DNA of 64,000 nt from Venturia oleaginea (GCA_013176395.1 JABMLP010000018.1:620001-684000); one strand, 5' to 3'; positions 42,202 through 55,315 are shown, counted from the first letter of the stretch. Program-made: numbers and translations. Notes: generated by a model from the sequence alone, not told the origin.

Positions 42202-45200
42202 TCAAGCCTCAGCCAAGGACCGGATATGTATCGCAGTCCTCACAGAAGCCATGGTATCCACTTCACCACCCACACCGCTCGACCCATCCTTCCCAGCCAA
42301 TTCGTCAAGCATTTCAAGAGCATTCGCAATACACTCCATGTATTGCCTCAGAGTAACTGCTTTCAACGTGCCTGCGGGCACGTCAGCACAGAGTCTTCAA
42401 GGACTGGCAGTCAACCCTTCATGTTGCATCGCATCCCCAACAGACTCATCACTACCTTCATCCTCATCACTCGATGAATCTGCCTCACTGTCTTCCTCCT
42501 CGAGCACTATCTGCCTCATAACCTTCTTATCGAAGAGATCAATGACGAATCTGCAGACAGGGAGCCGGAAATGATGGCTTTCGAGAATGGTCATGACCTT
42601 GAGGAACAGACCGGTTCGTTGGAAACGACCAGCGTTCTTGGCTTTGATGCTGCATGGTGTTAGTTATTCGACCTCAGTGGATGAAAGCTGAAAGCAGAGG
42701 AGAACATACGTATTGAGATCACTGGCAGCCTTCTTGGCCAAGACGGTGTTCCCGAGGTCTGCTACACTTTTCAGGATTCTGGTCTCGATTGCATCCATGG
42801 CTTCTTCAGCTGCTTTTTGATCTATCCGTCGAAAGGAAGTTGCCTGTCGCTGAGGTGCACGCGACGCCGTCCAAGGTTTGATGGAGAATAAACTCTTGAA
42901 GTCCAGCGGTATGCAGAAACCAAGAGATTCTCCTCTCATATTCACTGTGCCATCCCATCCATATTGTGCCAGAATTTCCTGGCCATGCAGACTCCTCGAG
43001 ATAAGACCTAGGGCGTAGAATGCCGTGCCGCGCATAGTCATGACTTCAGATCGTTCCGCAATGCCAACGATCCACTGAACGACTCCAGTAGTTTCAAGAA
43101 ATGGTGCTCCAAGCTCCATGGAACCAACATTTCCAACGGCCCATAAACAACCCTTGACTTTGAGAATGATTTCTGGATCCTCCTCTTCCATACCAAGGTC
43201 TTTGATCGTAGCAACAAACTCATCAAAATGTCCCTTCTGTTCAAGCAACTTGCATCCTTCCGACGTCCTTGTTAATTCGCGATAGAAATGTGGAGGCACC
43301 ATTCCATACTCCTGCACCTCGGGCATCGAATCGTCGGCGAATGGATTCAACGGCTGCACCAACTTATCCGGAATATCCGCCAACGCTCGTGCCAAAGAGG
43401 CTTCAATGAGTGCGACGTAGCTATCATTCCTCCCCAAGAACCAATCGTCCATTTCTCTCGTGATATAATCCAGCTCATCAAGATACTTGTAGCCAACTGA
43501 TGTTGACAAAAAGCGTAGTAAGAGAGGAGCGCCAATCTCGCCAAGATGATCGAGCGCCGGCCGACATTTGACGATGTATTCCAGTGAGTGCTTTTGGTGA
43601 CATGCTTCTTCAAGGATCTTGATGGCGACTTCACACACACCTATCTCGGGATCGTATAGTTGCGTAACGAGTAGTCTGATTGCCCATTCAACAGTTCCGG
43701 TCGAAGCATCGCCGGCATTGGAGATTGGTTTTGTGGCGTATTTTCGAAGAAGGCGCGTCGCATACATGCGAACCACCTTGGAGCTCGTCGTCAACGCCTT
43801 AGAGAGGATGATCCGCAGATGGCTGTCCAAATTATAGTCCATACCACCCAGAAGCGTCTTGATAAGATCATCCCGGCCTTTCAATTCAACAATATGATAG
43901 AACATATTAAAGATTTTCCATCTCTCCAATATCTGCAGCCCTCCCGGGTCCTTCGTCAGTGCGCCGAGAAGAGCAAAATACCCTGCAGTCAAAGTTTCGT
44001 TCATCCTCTCGACAGTGAATAAAGGCTGTTCAGATGTGAGTCCACTCATTCTGTCAAAATGCGATAGACACTCGGCCAATTGCCGAATGAGCTTATTGTC
44101 GAGCAACTCTCTAACGCCCTCGGGGTTTTGCAGGAGACTATGCACGAGTGAGCAGCCAATGCGAACGTATCGTTGGTTGGGTTTCGTGTTCTTCACGTCT
44201 GCGAATCTGAACTTGAATGGGCGGTAAAAACCCGTCAATCGGTGGATGAACTTCGTCGAACGCATGGCCTCGTCCAGCCGTTTTGGATTTTTAAGGGGTC
44301 CATCAATGATGTTTTGTATGATATCCCATCTCCATTTCGTGTAGGTTACGGTGTTTAAGATGCCGCTGTCGACCATCATGGTCCTAAATTGTGCCTCGTC
44401 AATTTGCATGGCCTGCTGAGCTTTGCTTTGCTCAGATGATTGTCGGGCAGTCTCCACTTCGGTCGTGCTGCTGGTCTTGACCGCGGTAACAGTTGTGGGA
44501 TCTGAACGATACAAGGTTCTGTTGACACTGTCGACTTGGTAGATGGTCCCGGTAGCAATAAATCGGTCATCGATGTCGAACTTGGCTGCCGAGCGTAGCA
44601 AGCCTGGGAGAACTTGGAGCTTTGCACTCCATTGATTTGGGAGAAGCTCATTTGCGAGCTTCAGCACCTCACCAAGCACCAAAGTCGTCTTCCTCTTTAG
44701 TGCCATGGAAAGTGGATCAGATTCCGCGTGTAGGAGTGCTTCCAGCAGTCCAGAGTGAAGGAGCGCAGCAAGAACAACAGCAGTGTAATGTTCCACCAAA
44801 TTCCGTTGATTCGAATCTTCTTCAGTCTCAATGTTTTCAGTACTTGGTATGTCCGTCTTCAGGTTCGTGACACGGGCGTACGTTGTGAGTCGCCTTCCGG
44901 CCACGAAGGAGGAGCCCCAAGACGGTGGTTTGATCCGAAGGACGTCAATAAAGAGTTCCAGGAGAACATTCCGGACGTGTACTAATGGGATGTATAGGGA
45001 AGCTACGAGTGATCGTACATCCATGAAATCGTTCATCGAGAGAGTGATCAGTCCAGGCCAACTTCGAAGCAAAGCTGCAATGACTTTCGCACTGGCTTTA
45101 AGTTTGTCCTCGTGAGCATGGCCTAAAGGCGATTCTGTGAATGCAGCCAATGGCATCTGCAACTCGTGGCCTGATCGCAAGTACTGCCGACGTTTTGGAG

Positions 45201-46437
45201 TGTCCAGGAGATATAGAAACGCACCCGTCAGACTTTGTGCTGCACGATAGTTGGCATCCCCCAGTACATCAGTCAACGTGCCCATGCCGCCTGCAGCGAC
45301 CAAACGAGGAGGATCACGAACCAATATCTCGGCGAGAGTGAGGATTGCAATGTTCCGGAGCCTGTCATCGCTATGCTCAGCGACTGCTACTACGATTCTG
45401 ATGACCGCGCGCGAAAGTTCTTGAACACCATCTTTGACGTCCAGAAATGCTCGTACGAACTTTAACGCCTGTTCCCGCTCAACACTAGCTTTGCTCTCCT
45501 TGACCAGAGACAAAATGACGAGGTGGTCCGTCTGATGATCCCGAATGATCCGCAACGACCTGCGATCGGTGATGGCATACCGCAGAACGCGATAGCCTGC
45601 TGCCACAACCTCGCGTCCATCACTCAGCAACAAGGTCTGAATGCGGAGGCCAAATGTAGACCAGACAAGATCGTACTTCAGAGTCGGATTCCGTTTGAAC
45701 AGTTCCACAAGTTTGTTGGCGTAATCCACGTAGTATTCCGGTTGCATTCCCTCGGCCTCCAACGCTTGTAGTATCTCCGAGAGAACGTACGACGGTGATT
45801 CCTCTTCCTCTACCCCCCCGTCCAGTTCATCCCCACCAAGGAACGTCTGCCGTGATTGTGGTCGTCCAGATGCATTGCCAAAGAGAAATGATAGCCTGCT
45901 CTCGCTCGTCGCCTGAGACTCCTTCGCTAGCTGAATCTCAGCCTCCAACCCCAATTGCAGTTGCTTCAATTTCCGGTTCGAACTGTACAGTTCCGCCTCG
46001 ACCTTCTGTTTCTGCTCTTTGAATTGTTTCCCAGCCTTGGAATTCAGGGCCTCGAGCAGATTCTCCGAACCCTTCTTGATCTTCGTTTCCTTGTCTATCT
46101 CTTTCTGAATCTCAGCCTGCCTCCTTTCCGAACTCAAATTCTCATCCTCTTCGATAAAGCTAGAATGTGATGTGAAGTCTGGTCTTGGTGTTTCGGCCCG
46201 CGAAATGGTCGACCTCAAATCCGAGCTGAAGCTTCCAGGCGGGGCGCCAGACATAGCCAGTGACTGACCACGGGGAGGATAAATGCTGGCTGCAGACAAT
46301 GACCGGCCATCTTTTCCAATCCGAGAGGGTTGCAAGAGACTACTGTCACCATTGGAGATGTGCGAGGTGTCGGCAGTGCTGGCCATGGAGTATGATGGAG
46401 TCGACGGCGTAACCGTGGCTCGCGCAGTCGGCGTCAT
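42202..46437 (-). CDS. TORC2 subunit Rictor/Ste20 (Avo3/Tsc11)
   Basis: Three exons: 46437-42710, 42649-42456, 42371-42202, giving 1363 residues. Rictor is the defining scaffold of TOR complex 2, which controls actin, cell wall and AGC kinases at the plasma membrane. The N-terminal 100 residues are Ser/Pro-rich. An HR1-like coiled coil (104-172) with ERRQAEIQKEIDKETKI follows, as in fungal Ste20/Ste16. Long armadillo-type repeats (about 215 to 1200) contain the RICTOR N-terminal and middle regions (LVRDPPRLVAAGGMGTLTDV-like repeats, then FMDVRSLVASLYIPLVHVRN). The end is acidic (EEEDSEADSSSDEDEG). The last two introns were placed by phase; the final one has a CTGAC branch point and a GTAGTG donor. 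Confidence 0.9.
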
Positions 46438-47668
46438 TGAAAGATCCCATGAAGCGCAGACTGCTGATCTTCATTTCTCTCAATAGACGATTGGGGGACC
46501 GCGTCCAGTTGGCTGGTGTAATGACATGCGGCGATGGTTGCGGGCAGAGTCCGTATGGAATAGTAGGTGTCGATGGTATCTTACAAGTAGGGCAGTTCTG
46601 GGGGCGGGGTTTCTAGCAAGCAAGTGGAATAAGTGGCAGCAATGTTGTTGTGGATGAGGTGATGGTAACGAACGTGTGCATGTTAAAAAAAGTATGTCCT
46701 GGTGGACTGAGGCTATTCCTGCTCGTCTTCAACGACTCGGACTCCCTGACGTTCAGGGTTGCAGCAGAGGGATTCGGATGCGTGGGCCCCCCAGATTCAA
46801 ATCAGTGACTCGGATCCTCCTTAATGTACCACGCGGGCAATATATTACAACGTCTTCTACATAGTAGTAGTTCACCACGCATTACCCGAACCATGAATGC
46901 ACTTCGGAGGTCATGTCCAAGACGTGTCTTGGTCGGAAGAACGATTGAAGTCCCTCTCACCTGATTCAGTACCTATACCTAGGTCGTCGTTACATGGTGA
47001 CAAGTGACAATCTTCGATTCTGAATCCTGATGCTTCCAATTCCTCTCTCGCGTACTGCAAAGCTCCATAGCCAAACTCCTTGATGCTCTATTGTCAGCTT
47101 CATTTTGCCTCTCACTTTTTGGTGCACGTTCATAGATTGACGCTTAGCCAAGGTGTAGATAGTGCAAACACAGTGTCCTGAACGTCTCGTACATGTCTCT
47201 TCAACAAACAACAAGGCTCCCACCTGTAGATGGCGAACTACTATTATGATGAAGACGGGACAATAAATCTTTGATAACGAGGCCGCCACCCAATCTCATA
47301 AATCAATCTGTCGCGGATCTGTCCATTAGTGGCGCGTCGAGGCTGAAGTGGGTATGTCATACTGCCTCAAAGCTCAGTACGCGATCGAGCTCGCAAATAT
47401 GGAATTCCCCGAAGGAATGAACAATGCCGCACATCCGCTCTTGAAGATGGAGCAGAATGTAGACATTGATCGAGACTCTTGTTTGACGGCATCTTATCCG
47501 TAAACTGGGCGATGGAATGGGCCATCGGAGGTGGCCGACATGGTGCGAGAATGCTTCGAGATGGGATCGCGTTTGCCATCTGTGCGGAGGCCCGCGCAAA
47601 ATAAAGGCCCATGCTAGCCACGGGGAGCTCCGTTTGGTTTGTTGATCGTTGATAAGGGTGCAAGAAGG
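46438..47668. other. Intergenic between divergent genes
   Basis: About 1.2 kb upstream of Rictor (minus) and uricase (plus). No other gene or repeat recognised; short minus-strand frames at 46990-47289 and 47357-47663 look like chance. Confidence 0.4.
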
Positions 47669-47675
47669 TATAAAG
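47669..47675 (+). promoter_or_regulatory. TATA box of the uricase gene
   Basis: TATAAAG lies 84 bp before the ATG at 47753, a normal fungal distance for a start site 30-50 bp downstream. Assigned from sequence and position only. Confidence 0.55.
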
Positions 47676-47752
47676 AAGCCTTGGGTCTGCTTAATAGAGC
47701 TGTATCATTGCACCACCACATTTAGCACTACTCCAATTGAAAGCATATCACA

Positions 47753-48766
47753 ATGTCTGAGCTTGGATATGCCCGCTATGGCAAAGACAACATCCGTCTT
47801 TACAAGGTCAAGAGGAACGAGGACGGTACCCAGGAAGTCACAGAACAGACTGTCTGCATTCTCTTAGAAGGAGACATCGAGACCTCGTACGTGTACTCAA
47901 ATCCTGCCTTCAACAATCCAAACTGACAATCCATTCAGCTACACAAAGGCCGACAACTCCGTCATCGTCGCAACAGATACCCAAAAGCAGACCTGCTACA
48001 TCCTTGCAAAACAAAACCCAATCAACCCTCCCGAACTCTTCGCCTCCATCATCGGCGACCACTTCATAAACACCTACAAGCACATCCACGCATGCCACGT
48101 CAAGATCATCCAGCACAGATGGACACGCATGACCGTAGACGGAAAGCCACACCCACACTCCTTCTTCCGCGACGGTGAAGAGACGAGAGAAGTCGAGCTC
48201 GTCGCACGCGAAGGAACCGGCATCTCAATAAAATCAGGTATCAACAAGCTCCTCGTTTTGAAATCCACTGGATCAGCTTTCCACGGCTTCGATCGCGATG
48301 AATACACCCAACTCCCTGAAGTCTGGGATAGAATCCTTTCAACAGAGGTCAAGGCCGACTGGAACTGGTCTACCTTCGATTCTCTCGCGACCGTAAAAGC
48401 TCAACAATCCAAGTTCGATGAGGCATGGAAGAGCTCTCGTGATATCACGATGAAGACATTCGCCTATGATAACTCGGCTTCGGTGCAGAACACGATGTAT
48501 AAAATGTGCAACCAGATTCTTGCTGCGACGCCTTTAATACAGAGTGTCGAGTATTTGTTACCCAACAAGCATTACTTTGAAATTGGTATGTTCCTCCCAC
48601 TCTCGTCTAGTCTTTTGAACAATGCTAACGTACTACGACAGACTTGAGCTGGCACAAAGGTCTCAAGAACACCGGCAAAGACGCTGAGGTCTATGCTCCT
48701 CAATCCAACCCCAACGGTCTTATCCAATGCGTCGTTGTTCGCCCGGGTGGAAAGGCGAAGTTGTAG
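47753..48766 (+). CDS. Urate oxidase (uricase), peroxisomal
   Basis: Exons 47753-47886, 47939-48585 and 48642-48766 encode 301 residues, the standard length. The enzyme oxidises urate to 5-hydroxyisourate in purine breakdown. It needs no cofactor. The start has ARYGKDNIRLYKV with the catalytic Lys (Lys11), and VIVATDTQKQTCYILAK gives the Thr57/Asp58 part of the active site. The two T-fold domains follow. The protein ends in GKAKL; AKL is a PTS1 signal, so the enzyme is peroxisomal. A TATA box sits 84 bp upstream. The gene stands alone; no other purine genes are near. Confidence 0.96.
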
Positions 48767-49286
48767 GTTGCAAATGCTGTGGGCACTCTAATCTGAGAAA
48801 TATGCCTCTTTCCTAGGAAGGTTCTAATTCGTGGTCAACGGTTGGATCTTGGTTTTAACAGTGTTTTGGATTTCAGCGTTCAGCATAGACGTGCACAGAG
48901 ATGGCCAAGGCGCTCTGGATCTTGGTTCTTATTATTCCCTCTATTTCTACTATACTGATGAGACAATGTCGTAAGAAATACATTCAATAAAAGTATTGGA
49001 TTTTTTCCAAGTCGAGCTTTCTCTTGATTCGTTCCAGTCTGTCTGTGACTTGCATCTCTCGTGATATAGTTTGCTCTCCTTGCGACAAGATGCACAGATT
49101 CTCTACGGTATGCAGAAAGAACTATCCTATCTTGGAGTACTTTAAAGAACGCTATAATGCACGAGATTGTGCAAGGCTGAGCCTTGCCTCGACAGGGATT
49201 CATCCTCGGCTATGCCCGATATCTGAACAACCACAAAGATTGTCTAAGCAACAATCCCAATTGCTGATCATGCTGCCCTCATAGCA
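48767..49286. other. Intergenic, nothing recognised
   Basis: About 520 bp with the uricase 3' UTR and the upstream region of the next gene. No other feature seen. Confidence 0.4.
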
Positions 49287-49295
49287 TATATAAAA
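49287..49295 (+). promoter_or_regulatory. TATA-like element unusually close to an ATG
   Basis: TATATAAAA lies only 37 bp from the ATG at 49332, so a start site at the usual distance would leave almost no 5' UTR. Confidence 0.45.
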
Positions 49296-49331
49296 ATTCG
49301 CGACGGTCCTCGACCGCCTCCCACAGTAATC

Positions 49332-49934
49332 ATGCGCACCGAACTCCGAGCCGGCATCGAGCATATCCCCTACTTCAAAACAATCCCCTGGTGTCGCACC
49401 CTCATCGAAAACCCCCTCTATCACACCTCCCCAACAAACTCCCGTCTCCCAAAAGGCACAACTGAAGACTCCTTCTTCGCCGAAACACTGCAAACCGATC
49501 GCACCATCCGAAAATGCCTCACCCTCCACATCGCACCCGATGAATCCTTCCACCCCACCTTCCCCATCCGCGAAGCCCTCACGTTCTTCGAGCTAGGCGA
49601 CGGCGTGAACGGGTTTCCCAATATCTCGCATGGTGGATTTGTGGCGACGTTGTTGGATGAGGTCATGGGAATTTTATTGAGTGTGAATCAGGAGTTTTTG
49701 TATAGGAAGAGGGGGGAAGGGATGGAGATTACGAGTATGACTGCTTATTTAAATATGAGGTATTTGGGGCCTGTGAGGACGCCTGGGGTTGTGCTGGGGA
49801 GGGCGAGGGTGGAGAAGGTGGTGGGGAGGAAGATGTTTATCAGGGGGGCTATAGAGGATGAGGAGGGGAGAGACTTGACGGTTGCGGAAGGGCTGTTTGT
49901 TAAGGCTAGGAAGGATCCGAGGGCTGTGTTGTGA
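49332..49934 (+). CDS. Hotdog-fold thioesterase-like protein (4HBT)
   Basis: One exon, 200 residues. The central helix SHGGFVATLLDEVMGI (99-114) is the PF03061 signature, with His100 and Asp109 at active-site positions. MTAYLNMRYLGPV is the following strand pair. This pattern is common in fungal thioesterase-superfamily proteins; the acyl substrate is unknown. It lacks a targeting signal I can see. The coding strand is rich in C in the first half and rich in G in the second. It is a different branch from the Them2-like gene at 32989. Confidence 0.85.
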   Translation: MRTELRAGIEHIPYFKTIPWCRTLIENPLYHTSPTNSRLPKGTTEDSFFAETLQTDRTIRKCLTLHIAPDESFHPTFPIREALTFFELGDGVNGFPNISHGGFVATLLDEVMGILLSVNQEFLYRKRGEGMEITSMTAYLNMRYLGPVRTPGVVLGRARVEKVVGRKMFIRGAIEDEEGRDLTVAEGLFVKARKDPRAVL

Positions 49935-52119
49935 GATGGTTTATATAGGAGGATGGGTGGATGCGCATGAGTGTCGCAGAGATATGGCTGTTGGAAAGAG
50001 ATGGACAGGAAACAACTCATGACAGGTCACAAGGATGGAAATAGGCCAGTTGTTAATGCTGCATACAATACTGAGGTCGAACGGACAAACGGTGCCCAAG
50101 AGAATATGGAAAATGTCTGAGCAAGCGGTTTATCAAGAGCTGACAGCCAGATATTTGGCGCAGGGAGGGAAGGGGGTATATTATAACGTTGTGCTTGGAA
50201 CATGTTACGTACTTTAACTTAGGCCGGTGTCGGGTATTCTTCAGGTTGAATTGTGTTGTTGAGTGCCTCTTACTAAAGTGGTTGACGCACAACATTATGA
50301 GCCAACCCGGAAGCTGTCTGTTATCCGCCCGAACAGCAAATGTCTTACATGCAGATACAGTACGGTGATTGCAGCGAGATCGCTGCACGGCGAGGTATCT
50401 GATCCACCACACATTTCGAATCCGAGTTACGGAGCGTCTATAAAGACTCACATGTGGGACTTTCCAGTTGTCTGAAGATCAAAGATGGGGGAAAAGCGAC
50501 ATCAACGACAGCACTTTGAACACAACCAACGTGCACTGTCGATTTGGTGAATAGCCATTCAACAATTTTCAGGCTCGAAATTCCTGCTTGTCTAGGCACA
50601 ATACCTGGATAATTCTCTACGGAGCTGCCTTTATTGTCTTCGCTCGGATTCATCACGTGTCAGGTACCTTCAGAAACCCCTTTCATAGCCTCAGAAAAGC
50701 TCTCAAATACATCTTCTCACGAGCCTAGGACAATACAGGATAGTACATGACAACGAGTAGCGAGGCTCTCACTTGGATACGCATATGATTCAGGCCCATT
50801 TGAGAAACATCAATGCTCAATCCGTCATCGGCTAGTATGTTACAGTTCCTGCAATTGCGGCCAAAGTCGAGATACAAACGCACGCGTACTTCATGAAGTG
50901 CTGGTAACAGCAGCCTTGTAAATCGAACGAAGGCATTCTTTATGCGTCATATTGCTCTTGCCGTATTCATAGCAGTCCGTTGGACTCCTTATGGGAAAGT
51001 GGCCAATCACCTGGCACGATTTTGTTCTATCTACTATGTAAGCCAAGATCCAGCGTGGAATAGATGAAAGTTAGGGATCAATAGGGCTTGAGTTGAGGGT
51101 CGTGTCACCTGTCACCACAAGCCTCGCAAGGATTATGACTATCTTCAAACAAAACCGGAAATACCGCACGGATATCCCGACAACCATCTTCGCCGATAAT
51201 TTTGGTAGATCTCCCGGTCATCCACTGGGCAGGTCTAAGTTCCCAATAATCTTCCGACAGTTGGCAATGACGTGAGAGGATAAAAAGTAGGCTTTAAGGC
51301 AGTAAGGAGAATCCCAGAATCTGTATTTGATAAACTTTGATCTCAAAATAGTACATAAGAACACACGTTTTAGGGCTTACGGACCGCTTGCCGACAAGAT
51401 TCGAGCACATGCAAAATCATGGATGGCTCGACCCTAGCGAATAAGTATCACGCAAAGAGTCTGAATCTCGAGGGTGATATATTTGATGACACTGAGTTGC
51501 GATCAAGATCTTGCATCATTCGCCTTGGCGAAAAAATTGCTGGCGGTTGAACTCAGTGTGTACTCCCAAAGAACAACGAACGAATCAAACAAGTAGACAA
51601 GGCTGACGGAAGTCTAAATCTGGCAGGCCTATCAATGGAGGATTCTACTTGTGTTTCATGATACGGAATCGTCTCAGATTGGCATCACTGTTAGTAAGTA
51701 CTTGGGCTCCGCATAGAGGCTCTAGTATTTCCTCGCTCAGCTACATCAACCATCTTCACATGCACACGATCAGGAAAACGCCGACATCTCCGTCTTCGGA
51801 CCATCTTCTCCCTGCAACAAAACGAGTAAACATGAAGACTATCCTCCCAAGACTCCACAACGTGTTTCGCATTCGACTGTTTTGATCGAGATTGACGAAA
51901 TTCGTTCACATGGCTTCACGCAAAGCTACGCGAAGCTCAAAGTGTGGGTCACTGTCACTCGAGTAAATTAAAAGATTGGCGGGCTGACAGCTGTCGGTAT
52001 TGGAACTAAGCGGAAACACCAGGAACACTCTTGAGTCTTGTCCCTGAACGTGAAGATAATTTCGTCATGGTCATGGTGGACTCTAGTATCCGCTGTAAGC
52101 GATGTGGTAGAGTTGAGTG
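49935..52119. other. 2.2-kb intergenic stretch, nothing recognised
   Basis: Lies between two plus-strand genes. Overlapping short frames on both strands (50035-50656, 51649-51909) show no family. No repeat or transposon end seen. Confidence 0.4.
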
Positions 52120-52126
52120 TATAAAG
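52120..52126 (+). promoter_or_regulatory. TATA box of the secreted repeat-protein gene
   Basis: TATAAAG lies 122 bp before the ATG at 52242. The leader after it is CA-rich, ending in CAGCATC just before the ATG. Confidence 0.55.
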
Positions 52127-52241
52127 AGACGAGAGAAGTTGGATTGAAGATTGTATATCACTCTAAGGGTTCAACCTTCGTTTACACCACAGCACAACAA
52201 CAGTTCCGTTACCATTGTCAGCATCAGCCACATTCAGCATC

Positions 52242-53270
52242 ATGAAGTACCAGACAGCCACCCTATTGCTTGCTGGCCTCGCTAGTGCAGCCCCAGTTGC
52301 GTACGTTACAAGATCCACGTTAGCGCTTCTCTCTTCCCACAATAGCTGACCTCAACCCAGACAAACTCAGACTCTCCCCCCGTTCTCCAATGACGCTGCC
52401 AAGGCTGGAGGTATCCTCACAGGTCTCGCCGATGGCATGAAAGGCTCTGGTATTCCAGGCGCCGAAGGCATCGCCTCCATTCTCAACGGTGTAGGCGGCG
52501 GCCTTTCCAACCCTCAATTGACCCGCGGTGGTTTCGTCGACGTGAACTCCCTAGTCCAATACGTCGAAAAAGACCAGCCTGCCCGCCCACCACCAACTAC
52601 AGCAGATATGCAACGCGCCTCGAGCATCCTCTCCGGTCTCGCCGACGGCTTTAAAGGATCTGAGATCCCGGGCGCATCAAGCATCTCCTCCATCCTCCAA
52701 GGAATCGGTGGAGGTCTCGGAAACGGCGCAAAGATAACCCCAACAACTCCAACGAAGCGTCAAACGCAACCTGCTCGCGCACCACCTACGGCTGCTGATA
52801 TGGAACGCGCCTCCTCCATCCTGAAAGGCATAGGTGAAGGTCTCAATAAAGCCTTTCCCGGTTCTACTAGCGTCGCTTCCATCCTCAACGGAGTGAGTGG
52901 AGGTCTCAAGGAAGGAGCTAAATTCCCTCCTACTTCTTCTGCTGCTACTCCTCCCGTTTCTCCACCTGCTTCTCCACCTGCTTCTCCACCTGCAAGTGCT
53001 GCGGGAGCTATGCCCGCTATGCCTGGAATGCCTGGTGTGCCTGGAATGACCAAGGAGAAACGCCAGCAGCCAAGCACTGCGTTGCCTCAACCTGGTACAC
53101 CTGAGGCTCGCAAGAGTGCTGCAGAAATTTTGCAGGGTCTAGCGAAGGGATTCCAAGGCAGTGGTCTGCCAGTTAATGGTGCTGTAGCGGGGATTTTGAA
53201 CGCAGTTGGGGGTGGGCTTCAAGCTGGTGCTGCACTTCCTCCTGCGCCTGGTGTTGTTGCTCCTCACTAA
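52242..53270 (+). CDS. Secreted protein with four 37-residue repeats and KR sites
   Basis: Exons 52242-52300 and 52361-53270 encode 322 residues. The start MKYQTATLLLAGLASAAPVA is a signal peptide with a likely cut after the ASA. Four related units (about 32-68, 101-138, 165-202, 272-306) share the pattern RASSILSGLADGFKGSEIPG then SISSILQGIGGGL; they look like short amphipathic helices. Lys-Arg pairs at 152-153 and 253-254 are both followed by Gln (TKRQTQ, EKRQQP) and could be Kex2 sites. A Pro/Ala/Ser run (about 210-250) lies between units 3 and 4. No Cys is present. I know no named family; it may be a surface-active or wall protein, or a source of processed peptides. Confidence 0.8.
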
Positions 53271-54815
53271 GCGCTTGGAAATGGATATTTGATGACTATT
53301 CGACGGGGAGGGGTAAGTTGTTTGCGTTTGATCGTCGTTCAGGTGATATACTGTAGAATGTTTCCTTGTTGCTTTTCTTGTATCATTTGTAATTGTGCGT
53401 GCTTGTTAGTAGATAGAAAATATATTGTACATACATATAACTGCCTCGATCAAGACAGTGCGTGATATCTCATCGATACTAAGTGAGCATGCTGAAGAGA
53501 CAAAAATCCATATTCCCCACCAACTCCACCCATTCATATAATACAGAGAACACGAAACCATCTAGTATTTAACCCATAAGAAAACAACGAATCCAAAAGT
53601 GGAAGTTCATCCCATCTCTCACCACCAACCACATCATCCACAAACGACTGTCCAATCAAGTGACATATTATACTTTCGCCCTTTTGAACTTAACGAGAAC
53701 ATTTACAACCTGCAATTGAGTAGTTTTTCTCGAGCCAAGAAAGCCGAGCATGAAAAACCCTTGCTAATCAAACACGTCGTTTAACGTCGATCCCGTCGAT
53801 TACGCGCCATAAACTTCCTATTCTGTGCTATGAAAATCTCTACGTAGACGTAATCAGAACCAGAATCTTAGAGTATAAAAATCCAATTGAAAATTCTGTG
53901 GGTCGTGATCTGCATCCATCTCGACTCTCAGCAAAACATCAACCTCGAAAGCAACAATACAAACCAACAACCAACATTCTCCCCCATCCTCCCCCCAGAT
54001 ACTCAACCAGCCAGCTCATTCAGTCATAGCGCATGCCTCCCCATTCATCCTTCATCACGAAATTAAACACGTATAAAACAGCAGTTAACCCAAACATACC
54101 TAGTGTATAAAACCCAGACCATAATAGCTCCAACTAAGAACCCCCCCCATTCCACATAATCACTTCATTACGCGTCCTATTTGAACCCGGACATTTCCAA
54201 TTTCCCGATGCTGTGCGAACTCCACCATTGTCTATTACCCGTTTGAGATAGGGTGGGGTACGTATGGCATCTGAAAACGAAGGGAGATGCCCATCCATGC
54301 GTGTTGCGCTTTTTCCCACCGTTCGGTTTGTGTTCTTTTGGCTTCTAGAGATGCCTTGAGTTGTTTTTGTTACTATAAGATTTTTTTAATAATATTGCTG
54401 AAGAGTTTGTTGGAGATGGGTTTTCTCAGTTCATCGTGCAAGATGACAGATGCTATTCAACAACTTCTCACCACGCGATCAGACATAGCTGCAAGACAAG
54501 GTGAAGCCTTCGAGGTGAAAGAAAATGTGTGCAAGGCGTACTATTTTGATATATAGAAGAGGTTCCAACTATCCATCGCTAACGCATCATCTAATCTCTT
54601 TTCAACACTCGAGCAATCGAAGGCTCAAGGCCGAAATAATCACCTAACCCAAACCAAGAACTCTATTCCACTTCCCCAAGTGCAACTGCATCTGTACAGA
54701 TGTCTTATATCAAAAGTAACCGTACACATCCCATGAGAAATCTCTGCGACTCTTGCAAGGTGCAAAGCAAAAAAGTAAGGAAATCGATCCTATTCTTCTG
54801 GATTCGAAGATAGAT
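53271..54815. other. Intergenic between convergent genes
   Basis: About 1.5 kb. It should hold both 3' UTRs. Frames at 54287-54556 plus and 54134-54319 minus resemble nothing known. No repeat seen apart from short C-runs near 53990 and 54143. Confidence 0.4.
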
Positions 54816-55282
54816 CTAGTGGCCCCACCCACTGACGGAAGCGGGCTGCCATCCTTGATCTTGAGGAGGGCTCTGTCGGTATGGCGGTACAGGTGCCCAG
54901 CTGTCGCCCTGTGGTGGAATCTGTTGTGGCGGGAATGATTGTGGTGGGAATGGTTGCGGCTGGAATGGTTGTGGTGGAGGTTGTTGTGGCTGGAATGGTT
55001 GTGGTGGAGGTTGTTGTGGCTGGAATGGTTGTGGTGGAGGTTGTTGTGGCTGGAATGGTTGCGGCTGGAATGGTTGCGGCTGGAATGGTTGCGGCTGGAA
55101 TGGTTGCGGCTGGAATGGTTGCGGCTGGAATGGTTGCGGCTGGAATGGTTGCGGCTGGAATGGTTGCGGCTGGAATGGTTGTGGTGGAGGTTGTTGTGGT
55201 TTAGGTTGCTGTTGTGGTTTAGGTTTAGTTTGCTGTTGTGGTTTAGGTTTAGATGGAGTTGGTTGACCCCAACCATTGTTGC

Positions 55283-55315
<33 letters not shown>

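Noticed and set aside
54935..55200. Regular repeats resembling a CRISPR array
   Set aside because: The units are contiguous coding repeats with no unique spacers, in a eukaryotic gene.
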